From Paludibacteraceae bacterium (GTDB lineage: Bacteria > Bacteroidota > Bacteroidia > Bacteroidales > Paludibacteraceae): a stretch of DNA of 7,401 nt. Location: assembly GCA_017542915.1 (NCBI GenBank), contig JAFXWI010000065.1, positions 1 to 7,401 of the forward strand, read 5' to 3'. The translations under genes and the position numbers were made by a program. Below the pieces are notes generated by a model. The model did not search any database. It saw only the letters and a program-made list of their open reading frames with translations, and was not told where the DNA came from. Below, piece after piece: positions 1 to 6,771 of this stretch. Positions within the stretch are counted from its first letter, which is position 1. Every line of letters starts with the position of its first letter.

Positions 1-657
1 GGTGGATTTAACTCGCTTCACGCACTCTCTACCCGTAATGACTCCCCGACAACCGCAAGCCGTCCGTTCTCCAAGAGTCGTGACGGATTCGTGTTAGGCG
101 AAGGAGCGGCTTGTCTGATCATGGAGGAGTACGAGCACGCGAAAGCACGTGGCGCGAAGATCTACGCGGAGATCATCGGTGTGGGAATGACTTCGGATGC
201 GTACCATATGACTGCTCCGGATCCGGAAGGCAAAGGTGCTGAGCGTGTGATGCGTCTGGCATTGAAAGATGCCGGTGTAGCACCGGAGTTGATTGACTAT
301 GTCAATACGCACGGTACGTCCACTCCGTTGGGCGACGTGACCGAGGTGAAAGCTATCCAGCGTGTGTTTGGCGAGCATGTTTACGATATGAACCTCGACT
401 CCACCAAGTCGATGACCGGTCACTTGATCGGTGCTACCGGTGCTGTGGAAGCGATGGCTTGTATCATGGCGCTCAAGGACGGTATTATTCCTCCGACCAT
501 CAATCACGATCCGGAAGATGCAGACGAAGAGATCGACTACCGTATTAACTTTACCTTTGACAAAGCGCAAAAGCGCAACATCCGCTATGCGCTGAGTAAC
601 ACCTTCGGCTTCGGCGGTCACAACGCTTGCTTGATCTTCAAGAAGTGGGAAAACTGA
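1..657 (+). CDS. fabF: Beta-ketoacyl-ACP synthase II, C-terminal half (5' end outside window)
   Basis: FabF condenses malonyl-ACP with acyl-ACP in the elongation step of cytosolic type II fatty-acid synthesis. The reading frame is open from base 1 and gives 218 residues, about the last half of a family of roughly 415. It begins in the conserved GGFN...LSTRND segment, followed by SRPF...DGFVLGEGA. The catalytic triad is Cys-His-His; both histidines are visible, in NTHGTSTPLGD (codon 310-312) and in STKSMTGHLIGATGA (codon 421-423), with the conserved Lys of that second motif at 406-408. Their spacing equals that of E. coli His303 and His340. The nucleophilic Cys lies left of the window. The C-terminal NTFGFGGHNACLIFKK contains the glycine-rich phenylalanine-gate loop. 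The frame is intact to a TGA stop. Identification is very secure; FabF rather than FabB is judged from overall motif resemblance. Confidence 0.97.
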   Translation, partial: GGFNSLHALSTRNDSPTTASRPFSKSRDGFVLGEGAACLIMEEYEHAKARGAKIYAEIIGVGMTSDAYHMTAPDPEGKGAERVMRLALKDAGVAPELIDYVNTHGTSTPLGDVTEVKAIQRVFGEHVYDMNLDSTKSMTGHLIGATGAVEAMACIMALKDGIIPPTINHDPEDADEEIDYRINFTFDKAQKRNIRYALSNTFGFGGHNACLIFKKWEN

Positions 658-729
658 GGATTTTATATATAACACAGGGAAGGGTCCCCTTAAAAGCACC
701 TATTAGTCAATATAAAACATTTAAGGTCT

Positions 730-924
730 ATGATTACAAAAATTGGTGAGAATGCAGGTGCTGTATGGGCAGCGCTGCAGAACGGTGCTCAGGGTCTGAA
801 GGCTCTGAAGAAAGCAACCAAACTGAAAAACGAGGAGCTGTATTTGGCTCTGGGTTGGCTCGCACGCGAAGGTAAACTGACCTTCACGGAGTCAGAGGCT
901 GACACAATTATTGCATTGGCATAA
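730..924 (+). CDS. Small winged-helix domain protein (DUF2582-like), function unknown
   Basis: This 64-residue protein consists of one winged helix-turn-helix domain. Residues 7-17 ([11 protein letters not shown]) form the first helix, about 23-32 ([10 protein letters not shown]) and 34-47 ([14 protein letters not shown]) look like the helix-turn-helix, and 48-54 (GKLTFTE) the wing. The pattern (NAG.VW.AL...[10 protein letters not shown]....[11 protein letters not shown]) matches the short stand-alone winged-helix proteins common in Bacteroidetes (DUF2582 family), whose targets are unknown to me. The start is ATG with AAGG at 723-726 just upstream. Its TAA stop shares one base with the asd start (TAATG), so the two are probably translationally coupled. 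The 72-nt spacer before it (658-729) is AT-rich and is the likeliest place for the promoter of the downstream run, although I cannot point to a convincing promoter motif. No effector or dimerisation domain is present. Confidence 0.85.
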   Translation: MITKIGENAGAVWAALQNGAQGLKALKKATKLKNEELYLALGWLAREGKLTFTESEADTIIALA

Positions 925-1928
925 TGAATATTGCCATCGTTGGCGCTTCTGGCGCCGTCGGACAGGAGTTGCTGGCTGTTCTTGAACAGCGGCAATTCCC
1001 GGTCTCCGAACTCAAGCTATTTGGTTCGGAACGCAGTGCCGGCAAGACATATGCATTCAAGGGCAGGAAGTACGAAGTACAACTGCTGCAACATGACGAC
1101 GCTTTCAAAGGCGTCGATATTGCTTTTGTCTCCGCAGGCGCGGGTGTGTCACGTGCGTACGCGGAGGACATCACCCGTTATGGCGCGGTGATGATCGATA
1201 ACTCGTCCGCTTTCCGTTTGGACGAAGATGTGCCGTTGGTAGTACCGGAGGTGAATGCTGCGGATGCGTTGGTGCGTCCGCGAAACATCATCGCGAACCC
1301 GAACTGCACGACGATACAGATGGTAGTGGCTTTGCAGGCGATAGAGCGGTTGAGTCATATCAAACGTGTGCATGTATCGACCTATCAGGCTGCATCGGGT
1401 GCCGGTGCTCAGGCGATGAAAGAGTTAGAAGACCAATACCGTCAGATCCAGAACGGAGAGGAAGTGACGGTTAATAAGTTTGCGTATCAATTGGCATATA
1501 ATGTCATTCCTCATATCGATGTGTTCACGGATAACGGGTACACCAAAGAGGAGATGAAGATGCATAACGAGACGCGTAAGATCATGCATTCGGATGTCAA
1601 GGTGAGTGCCACCTGCGTGCGTGTTCCGTCGCTGCGGGCTCATAGTGAGAGCGTGTGGGTAGAGACGGAGCGTCCGATAAGCGTGCAGGAAGCGCAAGAG
1701 GCATTCTCGAAAGCGCAAGGATGCGTACTGATGGACGATCCGGAGAACAAGATCTATCCTATGCCGCTTTTCCTGAGCGGCAAAGATGAGGTATTCATCG
1801 GACGTGTTCGCAAAGATATGACGGATGAGAACGGACTGAGTTTCTGGTGCGTGAGTGACCAGATCCGCAAAGGTGCCGCCCTCAATGCTGTACAAATAGC
1901 CGAATGGCTACTGACCAATGACCAATAA
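924..1928 (+). CDS. asd: Aspartate-semialdehyde dehydrogenase
   Basis: Asd reduces L-aspartyl-4-phosphate to aspartate-4-semialdehyde with NADPH in the cytosol. This is the branch-point step toward lysine/diaminopimelate, threonine and methionine. The 334 residues match the family length. Residues 7-13 (GASGAVG) form the Rossmann nucleotide loop, and N93-S95 lie in the IDNSSAFR motif. Cys128 in NPNCTT is the acyl-enzyme nucleophile, Gln155 is in [10 protein letters not shown], and Arg233 and His240 in [10 protein letters not shown] are the substrate-binding Arg and general acid/base. The Arg-His spacing of 7 equals that of E. coli Arg267/His274. The short form with an intact dimerisation region resembles Gram-positive and Bacteroidetes enzymes more than the longer E. 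coli one. The start overlaps the preceding stop by one base and has no clear Shine-Dalgarno, so coupled translation is likely. The 3' end overlaps the next gene by 11 nt. Confidence 0.97.
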   Translation: MNIAIVGASGAVGQELLAVLEQRQFPVSELKLFGSERSAGKTYAFKGRKYEVQLLQHDDAFKGVDIAFVSAGAGVSRAYAEDITRYGAVMIDNSSAFRLDEDVPLVVPEVNAADALVRPRNIIANPNCTTIQMVVALQAIERLSHIKRVHVSTYQAASGAGAQAMKELEDQYRQIQNGEEVTVNKFAYQLAYNVIPHIDVFTDNGYTKEEMKMHNETRKIMHSDVKVSATCVRVPSLRAHSESVWVETERPISVQEAQEAFSKAQGCVLMDDPENKIYPMPLFLSGKDEVFIGRVRKDMTDENGLSFWCVSDQIRKGAALNAVQIAEWLLTNDQ

Positions 1929-3183
1929 TCAACCACAAATAGAAATAATGGCACCTGTAGGGTGCTGGGAGAGTCTGGCAGCGGCGATACAAGCCGGTGC
2001 TACGAGTGTCTATTTCGGTATTGAGCACCTGAACATGCGTGCCCGCAGTTCGGTCAACTTCACCACGGACGATATGTCCACGATCGTTGCTACGTGTCGT
2101 GAAGCGGGCGTGAAGACCTATCTGACCGTTAACACGGTGATGTATCCGGAGGATCTGCCTCTGATGCGCGAGATCGTGGACAAAGCTCATGCAGTGGGCG
2201 TTGATGCTATCATCGCCAGCGATATAGCTGTCATGCAGTACGCGAACGAAATAGGCGAAGAGGTGCATCTCTCTACGCAGTTGAATATAGCCAACACAGA
2301 GGCGCTGAAGTTCTATGCGCAGTTTGCCGATGTGGTTGTGTTGGCGAGGGAGTTGAACATGACGCAAGTAGCGTCTATCTACCATGATATTCAGGAGCAG
2401 CATATATGCGGACGTGGTGGTCAGCCAATACGGATTGAGATGTTCTGTCATGGTGCGTTGTGTATGGCGGTAAGCGGTAAATGCTACCTGAGTCTGAATA
2501 ACTACGGTCTGAGTGCTAACCGAGGAGCGTGCGTACAGGTCTGCCGCAGAGGGTACACGGTGAAGGACAAGAGTTCGGATCTCGAGTTAGAGGTGGATAA
2601 CCAATATATCATGAGCCCGAAGGATCTGAAGACGATTCATTTCCTGAACAAGATGTTAGATGCCGGTGTTCGTGTGCTGAAGATCGAAGGTCGTGCCCGT
2701 GGAGCCGAATATGTAGATACCGTAGTGCGGTGCTACAAAGAGGCGGTAGAGGCTTGGCAGAAAGGCGAATATGCAGAGGATGCTGTCATCGAACCGAAGA
2801 TAGCGAATTGGAACGAGAGGCTGAGCAGGGTCTTCAATAGAGGCTTCTGGGACGGTTATTACCAAGGGCAGAAATTAGGAGAATGGACACATTCGTACGG
2901 CAACAAAGCAACCCGTAAGAAGGTCTATGCCGCCAAATGTACCAATTTCTTCAAGAACCTGAGCGTAGCGGAGTTCATCGTGGAAGCGGTAGATGCTATC
3001 GAAGAAGGGCAGGATCTGCTTATCACCGGCGAGACTACCGGCGTCTATACCTGCAAAGCCGAAGGGCTGCGCGATACGAAAGGTCGTCCGACGCAACGCG
3101 TGGAGAAAGGACAGTATTTCTCGATTAAGACCGATGTGCTGATCCGAAGAGGCGATAAACTCTATTTATGGATAGAAGATTAA
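1918..3183 (+). CDS. U32-family protein (peptidase U32 / TrhP-RlhA-like), probable RNA hydroxylation factor
   Basis: The protein has 421 residues and an N-terminal TIM-barrel-like region ([24 protein letters not shown], residues 8-34). It carries the complete U32 signature at 174-192, from E174 through C182 and C189 to S192. Two more cysteines follow in CVQVC (205 and 209), and [12 protein letters not shown] (255-266) is also typical. The family is historically called collagenase-like peptidase, but E. coli members TrhP (YegQ) and RlhA act in tRNA and 23S rRNA hydroxylation, and UbiU/UbiV bind an Fe-S cluster through conserved cysteines. By analogy C182, C189, C205 and C209 are candidate cluster ligands (inference). 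I cannot decide between a tRNA and an rRNA role. The ATG at 1918 lies 11 nt inside asd; an alternative ATG at 1948 would remove ten residues, but the IEIMAP segment is usually inside the protein, so the longer start is preferred. The DUF4271 gene starts three bases after its stop. Confidence 0.9.
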   Translation: MTNNQPQIEIMAPVGCWESLAAAIQAGATSVYFGIEHLNMRARSSVNFTTDDMSTIVATCREAGVKTYLTVNTVMYPEDLPLMREIVDKAHAVGVDAIIASDIAVMQYANEIGEEVHLSTQLNIANTEALKFYAQFADVVVLARELNMTQVASIYHDIQEQHICGRGGQPIRIEMFCHGALCMAVSGKCYLSLNNYGLSANRGACVQVCRRGYTVKDKSSDLELEVDNQYIMSPKDLKTIHFLNKMLDAGVRVLKIEGRARGAEYVDTVVRCYKEAVEAWQKGEYAEDAVIEPKIANWNERLSRVFNRGFWDGYYQGQKLGEWTHSYGNKATRKKVYAAKCTNFFKNLSVAEFIVEAVDAIEEGQDLLITGETTGVYTCKAEGLRDTKGRPTQRVEKGQYFSIKTDVLIRRGDKLYLWIED

Positions 3184-3186
3184 ACG

Positions 3187-3837
3187 GTGAACGGCATTGA
3201 ACACATAGTATCTCCGATGAGTGCAGCTTGGTGCGGTTGGACGATGTTCGTCTTGCTGCTATGCGCTATCTTGAGCGAGGTGATGCAACCGGGCGTGATC
3301 CTTCAGTCGCCCACATCGCTCTTGGCGCAGACCGATCGTACCTATAAGGACTCACCGGTCAACCTATACGGACAGCTGCTGATTAGTGTGTTCCGAATCG
3401 GCACTTTGGCGATGGGAGTGTATCTCTGCATCCCGGAGAGTACGGGTTTCCGATTTGGTATCTATGCCGCTATCTGTGGGCTGACATTTGGTATGCTGCT
3501 GCTGAAGATGCTGTGTAATGTATTGATCGATTACACCTTCTCCCTGTCGCGTTTTATAGATCAGAGCTACGAACACTACAGCGATATCACCACGCTTGCG
3601 ATCTGCTTGCTCTATCCGGCGCTGTTAGTACTGCTTCGTATAGGCGACCTTGCTGTCAACCGGTGGGTTGTATTGATAGCCAGCGGACTGTTTATCCTCA
3701 TGTGGACGTTCCGCCTGATACGAACTTATTGGACTCATCCCGCGGCAATACTGTATATTGCCCTATATATATGTACGTTGGAAGTGTTGCCCTTGGGAGC
3801 ACTCTTCCTGATTAGTTCGAAAATTATATCCCTATGA
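3187..3837 (+). CDS. DUF4271 family integral membrane protein
   Basis: This is a 216-residue hydrophobic protein with about six predicted membrane segments, near residues 13-31, 63-82, 89-113, 135-152, 158-177 and 185-210. The last one contains YICTLEVLPLGALF, the hallmark C-terminal signature of Bacteroidetes DUF4271 proteins, which typically sit next to hemD-like and rnpA genes. The short soluble stretch between segments one and two (about residues 35-60) contains LLAQTDRTYKDSP. No biochemical function is known to me. The chosen start is GTG at 3187, three bases after the U32 stop, with a purine-rich AGAAGA at 3175 upstream. An ATG at 3217 would give a protein ten residues shorter and still leave the first membrane segment nearly complete, so the exact start is uncertain. 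The stop overlaps the next start by four bases (ATGA), indicating coupling to the hemD-like gene. Confidence 0.87.
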   Translation: MNGIEHIVSPMSAAWCGWTMFVLLLCAILSEVMQPGVILQSPTSLLAQTDRTYKDSPVNLYGQLLISVFRIGTLAMGVYLCIPESTGFRFGIYAAICGLTFGMLLLKMLCNVLIDYTFSLSRFIDQSYEHYSDITTLAICLLYPALLVLLRIGDLAVNRWVVLIASGLFILMWTFRLIRTYWTHPAAILYIALYICTLEVLPLGALFLISSKIISL

Positions 3838-4580
3838 TAAAGATTCTTTTTTCACAACCGACTCCGACTACAGCGCACAATCCGTACACTCGTTTGGAAG
3901 AGCAGTACGATGTGCAGTGCGATTTTTATCAGTTTATTCACATCGAAGGCCTTTCCGCCCGTGAGTTCCGCCAGCAGCATATCAATCCGCTCGATTATAC
4001 GGCGGTGATTCTGAACTCCAAATTAGGCGCGGAGCACTATTTCCGGATGTGTGAAGAGATGCGTGTGAACGTACCGGACTCCATGCACTACTATTGCAAC
4101 ACCGAACAGGTGGGACTCTATCTGCAGAAATTCATTAACTACCGTAAACGGAAGGTTTTCTTCCCGGAGACCGGAAATAAGTTTGAGGATCTGCTGCCTG
4201 CTATGCACCGCCGTCCGAATGAGAAATATATGATGGTGCTGTCCGATATCCATACGCAGGATCAGATCAACATGTTTGCCCTCAACGGCATTGAGGTAAC
4301 CCCGGCTATCATGTACCGCACGGTGACTACTCCTTGGCCGAAAGATAAATCGTTCGATTACGACATCATCGCGATTTTCACACCTGCAGGTGTGACCTCG
4401 CTGCGTGAGAATTTCCCGAACTGGAAACAAGGCAAGACACTCATCGCAGCGTTTGGTGAAAGCACCGTTCGAGCTCTGGAGGAAGCCGGCCTGCGTGTGG
4501 ATATAGAAGCCGGTCCGGGCAAAGAGTTCGCGTCTCTGCCGATGGCTATAGGGGATTATCTGGACAAAGAGGGCTTGTAA
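3834..4580 (+). CDS. hemD: Uroporphyrinogen-III synthase-like protein
   Basis: HemD cyclises hydroxymethylbilane with inversion of ring D to give uroporphyrinogen III, the precursor of heme, siroheme and corrinoids. The 248 residues match the family length and the two-lobed plan: an N-terminal lobe, a middle lobe from about residue 90, and a return to lobe one. Sequence conservation in this family is low. Recognisable parts are YDIIAIFTPAGVTSLRENFP (about residues 175-194), matching the family's D-x-I-x-F-T-S-x-x-x-V motif, and TLIAAFGESTVRALEEAGLR (about 201-220), matching the phosphate-binding-like I-A-x-x-G-x-x-T-x-x-A-L-x-x-x-G motif. The gene overlaps DUF4271 by four bases and precedes rnpA, an arrangement I associate with Bacteroidales. 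Many members of that order lack a complete heme pathway, so the true substrate is not certain. No other tetrapyrrole gene is in the window. Confidence 0.85.
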   Translation: MIKILFSQPTPTTAHNPYTRLEEQYDVQCDFYQFIHIEGLSAREFRQQHINPLDYTAVILNSKLGAEHYFRMCEEMRVNVPDSMHYYCNTEQVGLYLQKFINYRKRKVFFPETGNKFEDLLPAMHRRPNEKYMMVLSDIHTQDQINMFALNGIEVTPAIMYRTVTTPWPKDKSFDYDIIAIFTPAGVTSLRENFPNWKQGKTLIAAFGESTVRALEEAGLRVDIEAGPGKEFASLPMAIGDYLDKEGL

Positions 4581-4581
4581 G

Positions 4582-4602
4582 GGACAATGGACAATTGATT
4601 GA
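4582..4602 (+). repeat. Heptamer micro-array after hemD
   Basis: Two perfect copies of GGACAAT (4582-4588 and 4589-4595) are followed by a weakly related third unit, TGATTGA (4596-4602). The array begins two bases after the hemD stop codon and fills the hemD-rnpA spacer. It contains an ATG (4587-4589) in the rnpA frame that is closed after three codons by TGA at 4596-4598, directly abutting the TTG start of rnpA. Confidence 0.6.
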
Positions 4603-4943
4603 AAACCTTTCCTAAACATAGCAGGTTGTGCGGACAGATGCGTATTGCGCAGTTGTACAAACAAGGTAAGCGCTTCACGGCGTGGCCTTTTCGTGTGACG
4701 TGGCAACTTACGGAAGAGGAGACACAAGTTCTTGTCTGGGCACCCAAATCGCTCTTTAAACGGGCAGTCAAACGTAATCATCTGCGCCGACTCATGCGTG
4801 AAGCGTATCGCTTGCACCAAGATCTATTGGGCGAGGAGCATTTCCTGATTGCTTTTAACTATATGGACAAGGAGGAGCAGAGCTTTGCTATCATTGAAAA
4901 AGCCGTTTGCAAGGCGCTTAGGAAGGTGAAAGGTGAAAAGTGA
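4599..4943 (+). CDS. rnpA: Ribonuclease P protein component
   Basis: RnpA is the small basic protein subunit of RNase P; it helps the catalytic RNA bind pre-tRNA leaders during 5' maturation. The product has 114 residues, usual for the family. The N-terminal [12 protein letters not shown]...LYKQGKRF corresponds to the family's opening F-x-K-x-x-R-L and G-x-x-F elements. The RNR signature is clear in the helix [20 protein letters not shown] (about residues 53-72), preceded by [13 protein letters not shown] start at 4599 is chosen because it is the only start that keeps the conserved TFPK...RL segment; an in-frame TGA lies immediately upstream and the next ATG (4638) would delete that segment. 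AAGGG at 4579-4583 is a possible but distant ribosome-binding site. The 3' end (KVKGEK-stop) is encoded by a heptamer repeat shared with the start of yidD. Confidence 0.93.
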   Translation: MKTFPKHSRLCGQMRIAQLYKQGKRFTAWPFRVTWQLTEEETQVLVWAPKSLFKRAVKRNHLRRLMREAYRLHQDLLGEEHFLIAFNYMDKEEQSFAIIEKAVCKALRKVKGEK

Positions 4944-4960
4944 AAGGGGAAAGGATGAAG
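4926..4960 (+). repeat. Heptamer micro-array spanning the rnpA stop and yidD start
   Basis: Five consecutive 7-nt units are visible: GTGAAAG (4926), GTGAAAA (4933), GTGAAAG (4940), GGGAAAG (4947) and the diverged GATGAAG (4954). TAGGAAG at 4919-4925 may be a sixth, older unit. The array encodes the last residues of RnpA, supplies its TGA stop (4941-4943), forms the purine-rich ribosome-binding region of yidD and includes the yidD ATG (4955). Confidence 0.7.
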
Positions 4961-5185
4961 GACTGGAAAATCATCGTGCGTAAGGCGTTTTTGTTGCCCG
5001 TGTATTTCTACCGGGTCTTTATCTCGCCGCTCACTCCTCCTGCCTGCCGCTTTACGCCTACTTGCAGCCAATACATGGTGGAGGCTGTCCTCAAATACGG
5101 CATTTTCAAAGGCACGTGGCTCGGCATCAAACGTATCTGCCGCTGTCATCCATGGGGCGGAAGCGGCTATGACCCGGTGCCTTAG
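4955..5185 (+). CDS. yidD: Membrane protein insertion efficiency factor YidD
   Basis: YidD is a small inner-membrane-associated protein that assists YidC/Sec-dependent membrane-protein insertion; the gene is commonly adjacent to rnpA. With the start at 4955 the product has 76 residues. A hydrophobic/amphipathic N-terminal segment (about residues 6-23, [18 protein letters not shown]) precedes the hallmark core [17 protein letters not shown] (24-40) and the terminal [12 protein letters not shown] (65-76). Cysteines occur at 31, 37, 62 and 64. The ATG at 4955 is preferred because AAAGGGGAAAGG lies just before it and family members usually begin a few residues before this helix. A GTG at 4940, overlapping the rnpA stop by four bases, would add five residues (MKGER) and cannot be excluded. 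It is the last gene of the rightward run, with a terminator 26 nt after its stop. Confidence 0.95.
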   Translation: MKDWKIIVRKAFLLPVYFYRVFISPLTPPACRFTPTCSQYMVEAVLKYGIFKGTWLGIKRICRCHPWGGSGYDPVP

Positions 5186-5209
5186 AGAGTTTAGTGTTGA
5201 GAGTCTTGA
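5182..5209 (+). repeat. Heptamer micro-array at the yidD stop
   Basis: Four degenerate 7-nt units follow each other: TTAGAGA (5182), GTTTAGT (5189), GTTGAGA (5196) and GTCTTGA (5203), with approximate consensus GTTKAGA. The first unit contains the yidD stop codon TAG (5183-5185). The array ends two bases before the terminator stem. It is degenerate, so an origin by tandem duplication is an inference from the periodicity. Confidence 0.5.
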
Positions 5210-5210
5210 T

Positions 5211-5255
5211 ACAACAAAAAGCAGTAACCGATCGGGGTTACTGCTTTTTCGTTGT
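5211..5255. terminator. Bidirectional intrinsic terminator between yidD and the CoA-transferase gene
   Basis: A perfect 14-bp inverted repeat (5216-5229 with 5236-5249) surrounds a 6-nt loop. The arms read AAAAAGCAGTAACC and GGTTACTGCTTTTT. An outer ACAAC/GTTGT extension (5211-5215 with 5251-5255) is separated from the inner stem by one bulged C at 5250. The A-tract on one side and T-tract on the other give a U-run on either strand. It lies 26 nt after the yidD stop and 14 nt after the stop of the convergent gene, so it can end both transcripts. Confidence 0.93.
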
Positions 5256-5268
5256 GAAGGGAGGAAAA

Positions 5269-6762
5269 TTAACGGATGTAGTTTTCCCACTTCGTGTTAC
5301 GCATGTCGCCGGACTTCATGAACTCTTCGTGCATTGCGAACGCGCACGAGAGGTTGTGTTGCGTCTGACCGTGCTTAGCGATCTTGAGGTAGTCACGGAG
5401 CATCTCGCGATACTCGGGAGCCACGCAGTTATTGATGATCTCCTCGGCACGCTGACGCGGACTCTTACCACGCAGATCGGCTACACCTTGCTCGGTCACG
5501 ATGACCTTTACAGAGTGCTCGGAGTGATCGAGGTGCGTTACCATCGGTACAATCGACGAAATAGCACCGTTCTTGGCGGTCGAAGCCGTAGTGAATATAC
5601 TAAGGTACGCGTTGCGCGCGAAGTCACCCGATCCACCGATACCGTTCATCATCTTCGTGCCGCATACATGCGTCGAGTTGACGTTGCCGTAGATATCTGC
5701 CTCGAGGGCGGTATTGATAGCGATGATACCAAGACGACGAGCGATCTCCGGGCTGTTGGATGTCTCCTGCGGACGAAGTAAGAGCTTGTCGCGGTAGAAA
5801 TCAAGGTCTGCAAGGACTTCCGCCATCTTGCTCTCTACGAGACGCAAAGAACAACCGGAAGCGAACTTACAGTGACCTGCTTTGATGAGGTCCACGACAG
5901 AATCCTGAATGACCTCGGAGTACATCTCAAACGGCGGGATATGCGGGTTCTTACCGAGCTCACCGAGGACGGCGTTGGCTACGTTGCCCACGCCCGATTG
6001 AATCGGCAGGAAGGACGCAGGAATACGTCCTGCTTTCATCTCTGCCTCCAAGAAGGCAGCTACGTTAGCACCAATCTTGGCTGTTGTCTCATCCACCGGT
6101 GTGAAAGCCGCGATCTCGTTCGGACGGTTCGTCTTCACTACGGCAGCTATCTTCGCGGGATCAACCTTCAGATGGTCAGAGCCGCAGCGGTCAGATGGTT
6201 TGTAGATCGGTATCTCACGGCGGCAAGGAGGATCAAGCGGCTCATAGAGATCGTGCATACCCCGCATAGAAGCAGGGAACATCTCATTGAGTTCGACGAT
6301 GATCTTATCCGCCATACGGCAGATGGTCGGCATGATTCCGACTCCTGCAGCAGGCACGATCGTACCATCTTCGCCGACATACGAAGCCTCGATGATCGCC
6401 CAGTTGGGTTTCGGCAGGAAGCCGTAACGCAGGTCTTGCGCCATGTGGCTCAGGTGCATGTCGAAATAGTGCGTACCCTCGGCGTTGATCTCCTCGCGCA
6501 TGGATTTATTGGACTGATACGGCGTGCGGAACTCGACTGCGTGCGCGCGAGCCAAAGCACCGTCACAACTGTCACCCATCGACGCACCGGTCTCTAATCC
6601 TACACGGAAGGGGATGCCCTGTGCATGCAGTTTCTCTGCGCGCTGTGCCAAGGCAAAGGGAACAGCCTTGGGCACACCGGTGGCCGTGAAGCCACCCATA
6701 CCCAAGACGTCACCATGTTGAATCAATTCCGCCGCTTCTTCGGCGGTCATAAAATTAAGCAT
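5269..6762 (-). CDS. Acetyl-CoA hydrolase/transferase family protein (probable succinyl-CoA:acetate or related CoA-transferase)
   Basis: This 497-residue class I CoA-transferase of the Cat1/AarC/ScpC type exchanges CoA between short-chain acids such as acetate, succinate or propionate through a glutamyl-CoA thioester. The N-terminal domain opens with MTAEEAAELIQHGDVLGMGGFTATG (residues 5-29). GVGNVANAVL (257-266) is a CoA/oxyanion loop. The catalytic glutamate is most likely Glu283 in the MYSEVIQDSVVDL segment, by alignment with the family's conserved [YH]-[ST]-E motif. NGIGGSGDFARNA (373-385) and TEQGVADLRGKS (423-434) are C-terminal landmarks. In Bacteroidales such enzymes would serve succinate/propionate/acetate fermentation; substrate preference cannot be read here. 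The ATG at 6762 has no Shine-Dalgarno, only AT-rich sequence upstream; M5 is an alternative start. It is preceded by fba on the same strand and by an unusual inverted octamer repeat. Confidence 0.92.
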   Translation of the reverse strand: MLNFMTAEEAAELIQHGDVLGMGGFTATGVPKAVPFALAQRAEKLHAQGIPFRVGLETGASMGDSCDGALARAHAVEFRTPYQSNKSMREEINAEGTHYFDMHLSHMAQDLRYGFLPKPNWAIIEASYVGEDGTIVPAAGVGIMPTICRMADKIIVELNEMFPASMRGMHDLYEPLDPPCRREIPIYKPSDRCGSDHLKVDPAKIAAVVKTNRPNEIAAFTPVDETTAKIGANVAAFLEAEMKAGRIPASFLPIQSGVGNVANAVLGELGKNPHIPPFEMYSEVIQDSVVDLIKAGHCKFASGCSLRLVESKMAEVLADLDFYRDKLLLRPQETSNSPEIARRLGIIAINTALEADIYGNVNSTHVCGTKMMNGIGGSGDFARNAYLSIFTTASTAKNGAISSIVPMVTHLDHSEHSVKVIVTEQGVADLRGKSPRQRAEEIINNCVAPEYREMLRDYLKIAKHGQTQHNLSCAFAMHEEFMKSGDMRNTKWENYIR

Positions 6763-6771
6763 AAATTTTAA

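Noticed and set aside
677..691. Possible small hairpin after fabF (AAGGGTCCCCTT area)
   Set aside because: At most four to five base pairs with a minimal loop and no T-tract after it; too weak to call a terminator or operator.
94..699. Minus-strand open frame of 201 codons opposite fabF
   Set aside because: Antisense to conserved FabF motifs; no independent coding evidence.
658..729. Bacteroidetes-type promoter (TTG and TAnnTTTG boxes) before the winged-helix gene
   Set aside because: The spacer is AT-rich, but no stretch matches both boxes at proper spacing, so no promoter is called.
1882..2451. Minus-strand open frame of 189 codons opposite asd and the U32 gene
   Set aside because: Shadow of conserved genes on the plus strand, with no recognisable domain or start context.
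4023..4820. Long minus-strand open frame (265 codons) opposite hemD and rnpA
   Set aside because: It lies antisense across two well-identified genes, resembles no family I know, and its open length follows from the codon bias of the genes opposite.
5194..6597. Two long plus-strand open frames (195 and 241 codons) opposite the CoA-transferase gene
   Set aside because: Arg/Thr/Val-rich composition without domain motifs; the opposite strand carries a complete CoA-transferase. The first also starts inside the heptamer array and runs through the terminator.
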